Source: a virus
Length of the DNA: 44,774 nucleotides
Virus record (IMG/VR): IMGVR_UViG_3300038421_000061
Location: 1 to 44,774 of that record
Direction: 5' to 3' (one strand)
The notes beneath the pieces were generated by a model, which had not been told where the DNA came from, did not search any database, and saw only the letters and a list, made by a program, of their open reading frames with translations. The position numbers and the translations under genes are program-made. Of the stretch, positions 21,649 to 27,835 are shown piece after piece. Every line of letters begins with the position of its first letter. Position 1 is the stretch's first letter.

Positions 21649-22041
21649 CTATGGGGACAGCGCTTTGCGCAGGGTGGCGAGGGACTTCTCCGCCTTCACC
21701 GCGCGGGCCTTCCATTCGTCGCGCTCGCCCGACAGGCGCTCGATCGCGGCGAGCAGACCGGCGTGACGCTGCTCGATGACCTCGCGGAGGTTGTCCATGA
21801 CGTCATCGACGGTGCCCACCCGCACCGGGGCCGATTCGGCATGCACCCGCAGGTGAGGCCGGACGCGCACCATGTGCGGGGTGGTGAAGTCGCAGTGCGC
21901 GCAGCCGAACATGACGCTGCCGTCGCCGAGAAGCAGTTGGCGGATCTGCTTGTAGTAGATCGGTTTCTCGGGTGTCGACAAGGGACTCAGGGCCGGATCG
22001 TCGGCCACAACCTCATGGCCATTGACCGTGGTGGCGGTCAC
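21649..22041 (-). CDS. C2H2 zinc-finger and coiled-coil protein, 130 aa
   Basis: GTG at 22041 in a GTGA overlap. Residues 47-67 read CAHCDFTTPHMVRVRPHLRVH, spaced C-x2-C-x12-H-x3-H, the exact classical C2H2 finger spacing, rare in bacteria. It is followed by a helical C-terminal part (VMDNLREVIEQRHAGLLAAIERLSGERDEWKARAVKAEKSL) likely to form a coiled coil. The layout suggests a dimeric DNA-binding regulator. It is the third gene of the early transcript. Confidence 0.85.
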   Translation of the reverse strand: MTATTVNGHEVVADDPALSPLSTPEKPIYYKQIRQLLLGDGSVMFGCAHCDFTTPHMVRVRPHLRVHAESAPVRVGTVDDVMDNLREVIEQRHAGLLAAIERLSGERDEWKARAVKAEKSLATLRKALSP

Positions 22042-22964
22042 AGATCTCCTCCAATGGATTCGGCGTACCGGTGCAGCGAAGATCCGACGGCATACGCCGC
22101 GTCGGCCAACTCGGGGCCGACGTCAACCGGACCCGCCTGGTGAAGAGCGGCGACCAGCCAGCCCACGGCGGCGATGAGGTCGGGCACGTGCCCGCTCAGG
22201 TCCTCGCCGGTGGCGAGCAGCGCCTCAGCGCCCTGCCGGACCGCGGACACGAGGGGGGTTACACCCGGGCCGGCCGGCGCCGGCCCGGGTGCTGCGCCGG
22301 CTACAGGCGCGGGGTGATTGGGGTCCCCGCTCGTCGGCGCATCCGCCACTCGACTGGCGGCCGTCTCGCCTGCCCCGACCGGCCCGATCACGCTCGGACC
22401 GGTCGTGGCTTCGGTCCCCGATGTAGCCGCATCGGGCTCAAGCTGGGCGACAGCCTCACCCGCGGGGGCAGGTGGCTGGATCCCCGGCCGGGCGGGTGCA
22501 GTCTCATCAGCACTCGACAAGTCCGATCCGGCCGGGGAGTCTGGGGCCGGCGCCGGAAGGGGTTCGGCGCCGGCCGGCTTGTGGGCGGGCTTGGCGGCGT
22601 ACCGCTTCCCATCAGCACCGATGACCTCCGCAGGTGGCTCTCCCGGAGCCACCTGGGCCTCGTGCCCGGCGACGGTGTTGCGGCTCACGCCGAGCGTGGT
22701 CGCGATGGCGCGGTTGCTCAGCCCGCCGAGCCGCAACTCCTCGATCGCCTTCGCGCGGTGCTCCGGGGTCAGCTTGAGCCGCTGCTCCGAGAACTCCTCA
22801 TCGACGTACGCCTGCCACGAGTCGAAGCCGAGGACCTTCCAGTCCTGATCCCGGTACGCATCGGCGATGTCCGCCAGCGTGGCGAAGTAGCCAGCGATCC
22901 CCGCGCGGATCCGCCCGGCACGGGCACGGGCCACCTTCACCGCGGTCTTCTCGACGAACTTCAT
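22038..22964 (-). CDS. ParB-like helix-turn-helix protein
   Basis: The 308-residue protein has a helical N-terminal region (DWKVLGFDSWQAYVDEEF), a helix-turn-helix at about 82-101 (LSNRAIATTLGVSRNTVAGH), then GADGKRYAAKP, a pattern I recognise in actinophage ParB-like or replication-control proteins. Residues about 115-250 are a Pro/Ala-rich linker, and the C-terminal helices (LIAAVGWLVAALHQAG) may mediate oligomer contacts. ATG at 22964 in an ATGA overlap. It may regulate early transcription or DNA organisation. Confidence 0.87.
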   Translation of the reverse strand: MKFVEKTAVKVARARAGRIRAGIAGYFATLADIADAYRDQDWKVLGFDSWQAYVDEEFSEQRLKLTPEHRAKAIEELRLGGLSNRAIATTLGVSRNTVAGHEAQVAPGEPPAEVIGADGKRYAAKPAHKPAGAEPLPAPAPDSPAGSDLSSADETAPARPGIQPPAPAGEAVAQLEPDAATSGTEATTGPSVIGPVGAGETAASRVADAPTSGDPNHPAPVAGAAPGPAPAGPGVTPLVSAVRQGAEALLATGEDLSGHVPDLIAAVGWLVAALHQAGPVDVGPELADAAYAVGSSLHRYAESIGGDL

Positions 22965-23431
22965 CGGGTCACCCCCGCGCCCCGGCTGGCCCTCACACCA
23001 GCCGGGGACACCACACCGAGCGCAGCGGAGATCCAGTCATCACCACGTCCGGGCGTCAGGGTGGGCCCGGCCGCCGCCTCACCAACAGCGGCCGGGCCCG
23101 GGGTGGAGACGAGCACCGACCGCCGAACGGCGCTCATCTCCGGAGAGGGGGCGTACGAGGGGCCGCTCGGGGGAGGAGTCAGCGGCCGGGGCGGGGGGAG
23201 AGGAAGAGGAGGGGCTGGGGGACGCGGAGGGGTGGCGCACAGCCGGCCGACGACCAGCAGGACCGCCAGCCCGGCACCAACCGCGGCGCCGACCAGACCG
23301 TGGAACTCCAGCCACGGGTACGCGCCGGCGATCAGCAGAGCTATTCCGACGCCGGTGAGCAGACGGGCCAACAGGGACAGGACCGCTGGGAGCGCCTTCG
23401 CCGGGACCGGTCCGGTGGTCAGAGTGGTCAT
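22961..23431 (-). CDS. two-pass membrane protein with Pro-rich tail, 156 aa
   Basis: ATG at 23431 in an ATGA overlap with the Cro-like gene. Hydrophobic segments at about 15-38 (LSLLARLLTGVGIALLIAG) and 45-65 (HGLVGAAVGAGLAVLLVVG) flank a short loop; the rest is a Pro-rich repeat-like tail (PPRPPAPPLPLPPPRPLTPPP) and a low-complexity end. Function unknown. Confidence 0.82.
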   Translation of the reverse strand: MTTLTTGPVPAKALPAVLSLLARLLTGVGIALLIAGAYPWLEFHGLVGAAVGAGLAVLLVVGRLCATPPRPPAPPLPLPPPRPLTPPPSGPSYAPSPEMSAVRRSVLVSTPGPAAVGEAAAGPTLTPGRGDDWISAALGVVSPAGVRASRGAGVTR

Positions 23432-23658
23432 GCCGCACTCCGAGTGTCCGCCGGAAGCATGTCGCGGATGTTCATGCCGAGCACCTCGGCCAGGAGCGCC
23501 AAGTCGTCGACGTCGCACGCGGTCTTCGCGGTGAATCGGTCGCTCACCCAGGCGTCAGACCGGCCGCAACGACGGGCGACCTCCTTCTGCGCCAGACGCT
23601 GCCGCGCCGTCTCGGCGCGCAGCACCCCCGCCACGTAGTCGCGTACGGTGTGTGTCAT
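23428..23658 (-). CDS. Cro/excise-like HTH protein, first early gene
   Basis: The 76-residue protein has an XRE-type helix-turn-helix at about 20-44 (RLAQKEVARRCGRSDAWVSDRF) and a following helical pair (DDLALLAEVLGMNIRDML). It is divergent from the repressor at 23759 and is the first gene of the leftward early operon, the position of Cro or an excisionase-like controller. ATG at 23658; GGAG touches the start, but the promoter spacing predicts a leaderless mRNA. A perfect operator lies in its promoter. Confidence 0.88.
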   Translation of the reverse strand: MTHTVRDYVAGVLRAETARQRLAQKEVARRCGRSDAWVSDRFTAKTACDVDDLALLAEVLGMNIRDMLPADTRSAA

Positions 23659-23664
23659 GGCTCC

Positions 23665-23693
23665 ATGATGTGAGGCAAAGCCTCACACGTCAA
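23665..23693 (-). promoter_or_regulatory. leftward early promoter, leaderless type
   Basis: Read leftward: TTGACG (23688-23693), 17-bp spacer, CATCAT (23665-23670), 6 nt, then ATG at 23658. This spacing places transcription at or next to the start codon. The operator GTGAGGC-aaa-GCCTCAC occupies the spacer. Confidence 0.7.
23670..23686. promoter_or_regulatory. operator of the immunity switch, 17-bp inverted repeat
   Basis: A perfect GTGAGGC-aaa-GCCTCAC, centred between -35 and -10 of the leftward promoter. It is the likely binding site for the repressor encoded at 23759. A shorter related palindrome CTGAG-t-CTCAG lies at 23699-23709 and may be a second, weaker site. Confidence 0.68.
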
Positions 23694-23722
23694 GTGCGCT
23701 GAGTCTCAGATCGGCCGAAAGG

Positions 23723-23752
23723 TTGACTAGGTTTGGCTATACCGGTCATCCT
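23723..23752 (+). promoter_or_regulatory. rightward repressor promoter, leaderless type
   Basis: TTGACT (23723-23728), 18-bp spacer, CATCCT (23747-23752), 6 nt, then ATG at 23759 with no ribosome site. The layout mirrors the leftward promoter (TTGACG-N17-CATCAT-N6-ATG). Confidence 0.6.
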
Positions 23753-23758
23753 TAGGCT

Positions 23759-24271
23759 ATGGCGAACAACGACACGAGTAGAGCCAGCGGCCTATCCACA
23801 CATGTGGTCGCCGAGATCAGGGCCGACCTCGGGCGGCAGGGCATGTCTCAGCGCAAACTCGCGGAGCAGATGGGCGTATCACCGAACTGGGTCAGTGGCC
23901 GGCTGTCCGGGGACATCGCGACGACACTCGACGACCTGACCGCGATCGCCTCGGCGTTGGGGAGACCGGTCGCGTTCTTCCTGCCGCAGGACGTCGGCGA
24001 GGTGATCCCCTTCGATCCCGAGGTGATCCGCTCCCATCCACTTCGGTCGAAACCAGCCCGCCACGCTCCGGGCGATAAGAGAATTACATCCGGGTATTCC
24101 GCGCGCCGTCCGGGTGACCACCGACGGGCCGACCGGCCCTCGCGCCGGCCGATCATCCGGCCGAGGAGGCGCCACGCGGACCGTAACCCCCGGAAAAGAG
24201 CCCGCCTCACATTCCACCATGGATTGTCTGGTTCCCCGATCTCGCCCGGACCCCGGGTAGGGGGAGTGTGA
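23759..24271 (+). CDS. immunity repressor (XRE-family HTH)
   Basis: The 170-residue protein has an XRE helix-turn-helix at about 28-62 (MSQRKLAEQMGVSPNWVSGRLSGD) and a conserved follow-on (LDDLTAIASALGRPVAFFLP). The C-terminal 75 residues are Arg/Pro-rich and look disordered, unlike a typical oligomerisation or RecA-cleavage domain. No LexA-type Ala-Gly and Ser-Lys signature is seen, so induction is probably not by self-cleavage. It precedes the integrase by 4 nt on the same strand, so both would be on one transcript. It probably binds the operator at 23670. Confidence 0.88.
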   Translation: MANNDTSRASGLSTHVVAEIRADLGRQGMSQRKLAEQMGVSPNWVSGRLSGDIATTLDDLTAIASALGRPVAFFLPQDVGEVIPFDPEVIRSHPLRSKPARHAPGDKRITSGYSARRPGDHRRADRPSRRPIIRPRRRHADRNPRKRARLTFHHGLSGSPISPGPRVGGV

Positions 24272-24275
24272 CTGA

Positions 24276-25088
24276 ATGACTCCAGAAATCGGGGACTACC
24301 TGGATCACCTCCGGCAATGCGGCCGGTCCCCCCGCACCATCACCCTCCGCCGGATGGTCCTCACCAGGATCGACGGCGATCTCCCGTCCGGACTTCCCCG
24401 GGCCACCCCGGACCAACTCCGGGCATGGATCTACCGGGACGACTGGTCGAAGTCGACCCGGGCGGCGTACTACGGGTGCGCCGCGGCGTTCTTCGTCTGG
24501 GCCACCGACCCCTGGGAACCTCGCCTTCCAGCGAATCCGATGCGGTCACTCCCCCGGCCGCAGATGCCGCGGGGACTCCCCCGGCCGATCACCGATGTCC
24601 AACTGCGGGATCTGCTGGGCGGGGTGGAGGGCCGGATCCGGACATGGTCGCTGCTCGCCGCGTATGAGGGGCTCCGATGCTGCGAGATCGCCGGCCTACG
24701 CCGGGAGGACGTTGGCCCGGACTCGCTCAGAATCGTGGGCAAGGGTGACAAGGAGGCGGTCCTCCCCACTCACCCACTGGTGTGGGATGCGGTTCGTAGA
24801 CTGCCGGACGGGCCGGTCGCCCGGTCCCGGGCCGGGGACCCGGTCGACGCACACTACGTCAGCCACACGGCCATCGTGCACTTCGCCGTCGCCGGCGCCC
24901 GGGGCGTCACCCTGCACCGACTCCGGCACTGGTTCGGCACGACCGTCTACCGCCAGACCCGCGACCTGAGGCGGACGCAGGAGCTCCTCCGCCACGCCTC
25001 ACCCACCACCACGGCGGTATACACCCTGGTCAGTGATGAGGAGCGCGAGATGGCCATCCGCGCGCTCCCCACCTTCACCGCGCCCTAG
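24276..25088 (+). CDS. int: tyrosine integrase
   Basis: The 270-residue protein is a tyrosine recombinase with an N-terminal SAM-like core-binding domain (about 1-95) and a catalytic domain containing R134 (EGLRCCEIAGL), K156 or K159 (GKGDKE), H214-x2-R217 (LHRLRH), H240 (LLRHASPTTTAVY) and the nucleophile Y249. It is short for a phage integrase: it has no separate arm-binding domain of the lambda type. GGGGAG lies about 10 nt before the ATG. It integrates the genome at an attachment site; I could not identify attP, which is expected near either end of this gene. It converges on the late block across three hairpins. Confidence 0.95.
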   Translation: MTPEIGDYLDHLRQCGRSPRTITLRRMVLTRIDGDLPSGLPRATPDQLRAWIYRDDWSKSTRAAYYGCAAAFFVWATDPWEPRLPANPMRSLPRPQMPRGLPRPITDVQLRDLLGGVEGRIRTWSLLAAYEGLRCCEIAGLRREDVGPDSLRIVGKGDKEAVLPTHPLVWDAVRRLPDGPVARSRAGDPVDAHYVSHTAIVHFAVAGARGVTLHRLRHWFGTTVYRQTRDLRRTQELLRHASPTTTAVYTLVSDEEREMAIRALPTFTAP

Positions 25089-25115
25089 CAGAGCGATCGG
25101 TTCGCAGCACGATAC

Positions 25116-25145
25116 CGCGCCCCTCGGACAATTTCGAGGGGCGCG
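25116..25145 (+). terminator. integrase terminator hairpin 1
   Basis: CGCGCCCCTCG (25116-25126), 8-nt loop, CGAGGGGCGCG (25135-25145): a perfect 11-bp GC-rich stem 28 nt after the integrase stop, with no T run. Confidence 0.7.
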
Positions 25146-25158
25146 GACATGAATGAGC

Positions 25159-25182
25159 CCCCCACCTCTGTAGAGGTGGGGG
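25159..25182. terminator. hairpin 2 between convergent genes
   Basis: CCCCCACCTCT (25159-25169) / AGAGGTGGGGG (25172-25182): perfect 11-bp arms with a 2-nt centre. Usable on either strand. Confidence 0.65.
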
Positions 25183-25200
25183 CCGGGGAAGACGGCAAAG

Positions 25201-25235
25201 AGCCGCCCCGCTCTCCCGAAGGAGGCGGGGCGGCT
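25201..25235. terminator. hairpin 3, end of the late block
   Basis: AGCCGCCCCGC (25201-25211) / GCGGGGCGGCT (25225-25235), extended inside by CTCC-cgaa-GGAG, giving about 15 bp with one bulge. It lies 36 nt past the holin stop and would end the leftward late transcript. Confidence 0.7.
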
Positions 25236-25271
25236 CAGTCCCAGCGACGTGTGGTCAGCCGTCTTCCACGA

Positions 25272-25436
25272 TCATTGCTGCCGGTTCGGCACGGCGTAGA
25301 CCACGCCGAGCCCGGCCAGCGTGGCCAGCGCGATGGCGATCCACTCCTTGCCACTCACCCCGCCGTCGAGCGCGGGGGCGAGCGCGGTCAGGCCGGCGAT
25401 CAGCCCGGCAACGATGGCCTTGGCGTACTTACCCAT
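25272..25436 (-). CDS. small holin
   Basis: The 54-residue protein MGKYAKAIVAGLIAGLTALAPA... has two hydrophobic segments (about 6-21 and 33-49) separated by a polar DGGVSGKEW turn, and ends YAVPNRQQ. This is the profile of small class II-like holins in actinomycete phages. AGGAGA lies 5-6 nt before the ATG at 25436. It is the last gene of the late block, downstream of the lysin gene, so lysis timing is its probable role. Short membrane proteins of other functions look similar. Confidence 0.8.
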   Translation of the reverse strand: MGKYAKAIVAGLIAGLTALAPALDGGVSGKEWIAIALATLAGLGVVYAVPNRQQ

Positions 25437-25445
25437 GGTGGTCTC

Positions 25446-25709
25446 CTAGACCCTCGGCGGCCAGTAGGCCGCGATGCTGGATTCGTACGGCAAGTGCTCC
25501 CGCGCGGTCTGCTCGTCCTCGTACAGCACGGCGGACGACGCGAGCACCGGCTGTCCGAAGTCGGGCAGGACGGTGAGGTTGACCGTCCACCCGCCGGCCG
25601 GGTGCTCGGACCAGACGCGGGTGATGATGGCCGGCGCGACGTCGGCGCCGTTGCTGCGGGCAGATCCGCCGACGGCGAGCACGATCCGACCCAGGCTTGG
25701 CTTCTGCAT
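25446..25709 (-). CDS. conserved small late protein, 87 aa
   Basis: ATG at 25709. The sequence MQKPSLGRIVLAVGG... PAIITRVWSEHPAGGWTVNLTVLPD... AREHLPY... YWPPRV matches a common unknown actinophage protein of the lysis region, beta-rich and probably cytoplasmic. It lies between the DUF2746-like gene and the holin. Function unknown. Confidence 0.85.
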   Translation of the reverse strand: MQKPSLGRIVLAVGGSARSNGADVAPAIITRVWSEHPAGGWTVNLTVLPDFGQPVLASSAVLYEDEQTAREHLPYESSIAAYWPPRV

Positions 25710-25737
25710 CGATGATCCCTTCAGGGTGTGGGGTGGT

Positions 25738-25770
25738 CCCGGCCGGCTCCACCCCAGAAAGCCGGCCGGG
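25738..25770. terminator. 10-bp inverted repeat between late genes
   Basis: CCCGGCCGGC (25738-25747) / GCCGGCCGGG (25761-25770) with a 13-nt loop, in the 64-nt gap before the gene at 25709. It may reduce read-through into the lysis genes or stabilise the mRNA. Confidence 0.5.
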
Positions 25771-25773
25771 AGA

Positions 25774-26106
25774 TCAGGGCTGGGGTTCCGCGCCAGTCGC
25801 TACGGCTACGGCTTCGACCCGGTCCCGCATCGACCTGCCGCCGTCCGGGCTCAACTCCCGCTCGACCTTGGACAGTCGGAGGCCGTGGTCGGCCTGGGTT
25901 TCCTGGATCTCGGCGAGGCGCACCATCACCCCGGGTCGGGCGGGCACGCCGTCCCGGGCCGGCTCGCCACGCCAGTCGGCGAGGAAGTCCGCGACGGCCG
26001 CGGCGAGCCGGCGCATGGGGCGGGTCAGGTACACCAGCCCGGCCGTGCCTGCAGCGAGTACCGCGATGCCTCCGCAGACCCCGGCGACGATGGCCCAGGC
26101 GGACAT
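25774..26106 (-). CDS. DUF2746-like membrane protein
   Basis: The 110-residue protein has an N-terminal membrane segment (about 3-27, AWAIVAGVCGGIAVLAAGTAGLVYL), then RRLAAAVADFLADWRGEPARDGVPARPGVMVRLAEIQE, a pattern typical of DUF2746 proteins in actinophage lysis regions, and a short coiled coil. ATG at 26106 overlaps the lysin stop by 1 nt (TGATG). It could be an additional lysis membrane protein. Confidence 0.85.
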   Translation of the reverse strand: MSAWAIVAGVCGGIAVLAAGTAGLVYLTRPMRRLAAAVADFLADWRGEPARDGVPARPGVMVRLAEIQETQADHGLRLSKVERELSPDGGRSMRDRVEAVAVATGAEPQP

Positions 26107-27053
26107 CAGTCCCGGACCTGCGCCGCGCCACCCTCGCCGAGGTCCGCCACGGCGTCACGGAAGTCGGCCCGCACCACGGCGAGGCGCTCGTCCACCCCGG
26201 CGAGGATCGCCGCCGTGTCGACCGAGCCGCCACCGGCCGCGATGGTCGCGGCGAGCTGCTCGACAATGCCGCGCAGCGCGGTGACTTCCGCGAGCACCGG
26301 GGCGACCGCAGCCGTGGTGTGTGCGCGGGTGTTGATGTGGTGGACGTCCGTCCACCGAATGAAATCGGCGAGCCGGGTGGTGGTTGGGGCTTTGGCGGCG
26401 TTGACTTCCCGCCGGGCCCATACCGCCTCGGCGGATGCCTGGGCAATTCTGGTGATGTCCTCGGGGGTCACATCATCCTCCTGTCCCCATTGGCCGAAGT
26501 CGGCCTGCCTGCTGCGGCACAGGTCGACGATGCCGCCTGCCAGTGCTATGTGGTTGCGGTACTGCTCGATGTGGTTTCCGGCGTGCCAGTTCCCGCCCGA
26601 CCAGGCGTAGGTCTGCCAGAACCACCGCGCCACTCCATCGCGAGCGGCCCACCGGACACAGTCGTACGACCCGTACACCCCGACCCGCTCTGGGCCGAGG
26701 ACATCCGCGGCGCCGCGCAGAGATGCCGCCACCGCCGGCCACTGGCCTGCGCTGACGTCGAAGTCGACGCTCAGGTAGATCGGCCGGTCGGCCGGCATGC
26801 CGAGCGCGCGGAAGTGCGCCTCCGCCAGCCTCGCCCACTCCTTCCCGGCGTCGAACCCGCCGAGAAGCCCTGACGCGGAACCCTCCACATTGGCCACCAG
26901 CCACAACCCGGCCGACCGCAACGCATCAGCCTCAGCCCGGTTGATGTGCTTCCACGATCCGCCGGCCCCGCCGTAGCGGACCACGAACCGTTTCCCCGCG
27001 GCGAACAGCCCTGAGGGGGATGGATGGTCGGCGGCGTAGTCGACGCCCTCCAT
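26106..27053 (-). CDS. endolysin with DUF1906 glycoside-hydrolase-like domain
   Basis: The 315-residue protein starts MEGVDYAADHPSPSGLFAAGKRFVVRYGGAGG and continues through EADALRSAGLWLVANVEGS, PIYLSVDFDVSAGQWP and VGVYGSYDCVRWA to WFWQTYAWSGGNW, the strand order of the DUF1906 (Rv2525c-like) TIM-barrel family thought to attack peptidoglycan sugars. Residues about 205-315 are helical and coiled-coil-like rather than a known cell-wall-binding repeat. ATG at 27053 overlaps the upstream stop by 1 nt. The frame is open for 370 codons further upstream but only as a shadow of tail genes. Confidence 0.92.
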   Translation of the reverse strand: MEGVDYAADHPSPSGLFAAGKRFVVRYGGAGGSWKHINRAEADALRSAGLWLVANVEGSASGLLGGFDAGKEWARLAEAHFRALGMPADRPIYLSVDFDVSAGQWPAVAASLRGAADVLGPERVGVYGSYDCVRWAARDGVARWFWQTYAWSGGNWHAGNHIEQYRNHIALAGGIVDLCRSRQADFGQWGQEDDVTPEDITRIAQASAEAVWARREVNAAKAPTTTRLADFIRWTDVHHINTRAHTTAAVAPVLAEVTALRGIVEQLAATIAAGGGSVDTAAILAGVDERLAVVRADFRDAVADLGEGGAAQVRD

Positions 27054-27376
27054 CAGGCCAGTACCTCCGCCAGCGCCTCGAACTCCGGCCACGTCGGATG
27101 GTTGGACAACCGGCAGCCGCCGATGTCCCACCAGGGGACCGCGTACTTGTTGGTCTCGTCCGGCATTAGGTCGGTGAACGTGTCGGCGTCCGGGCCGTCC
27201 TTGCCGTACTCGCGGCTGTAGCCGACCGCCGGCCAGGCGGCCAGCATCGACGCGGTGGTGGATGGGCTCGCGGTCGCCCCGAACAGCGTCGCGTAGTCCG
27301 CGGTCAGCGTGCCGGACAACATGACCGGTCGGCCCGCGAGTTGGGCTGGGGCGCGGTCGAGTCTGAGCTGAGGCAT
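27053..27376 (-). CDS. hypothetical late protein, 107 aa
   Basis: ATG at 27376; a weak ribosome site (GAAAGGCATCACCCC) precedes it. It contains SREYGKDGPDADTFTDLMPDETNKYAVPWWDIGGCRLSNHPTWPEFEALAE. The position between a tail appendage protein and the lysin suggests a virion or lysis accessory role. No family recognised. Confidence 0.8.
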   Translation of the reverse strand: MPQLRLDRAPAQLAGRPVMLSGTLTADYATLFGATASPSTTASMLAAWPAVGYSREYGKDGPDADTFTDLMPDETNKYAVPWWDIGGCRLSNHPTWPEFEALAEVLA

Positions 27377-27390
27377 GGGGTGATGCCTTT

Positions 27391-27834
27391 CTATCCGGAG
27401 ATGTAGTCGACGAACGCGAAGGTTGGCCGGGTGCTGGCGGCCTCGCGGCGAATGTTGCCGGTGCCCGCGTTACGCACCAGGCCGATGATGAAGGTCTTCG
27501 CCGCGGTCGACACCGCGACATATTCGTAATACAACAGGTACGGATGACCCACCGAAGACGACGTAGGAATGTGCAGGTTGTCCCCACCGACCTCAGTGCC
27601 TGCGATGGTGTCTTCCCGCAGCCGGATGATGGCCGTGTCGCCGGCGACGGACGACCCGACCCGCACCATGACCGAGATGCCATACGTGCGGCCGGACACC
27701 AGGCTCGCGGTGACCGAGGCGATCTCGGTTTCGGTGGTGGTGATGGACGCGGAGTCGCTTGTCTGTTTGGTGCCGGTCGCGATCCGCTCGCCCGGAAGCC
27801 GGCCGGCGACAAGCTCTTGCCCAGCACTCGACAT
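27391..27834 (-). CDS. tail appendage-like beta-structured protein, 147 aa
   Basis: ATG at 27834, one nt after the stop of the large tail protein. The product is Ser/Thr-rich and all-beta in appearance: SASITTTETEIASVTASLVSGRTYGISVMVRV, TAIIRLREDTIAGTEVGG, and RPTFAFVDYISG. It resembles the small jelly-roll appendage proteins at tail tips of actinophages. A receptor or carbohydrate-binding role is inference. Confidence 0.78.
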   Translation of the reverse strand: MSSAGQELVAGRLPGERIATGTKQTSDSASITTTETEIASVTASLVSGRTYGISVMVRVGSSVAGDTAIIRLREDTIAGTEVGGDNLHIPTSSSVGHPYLLYYEYVAVSTAAKTFIIGLVRNAGTGNIRREAASTRPTFAFVDYISG

Positions 27835-27835
27835 G

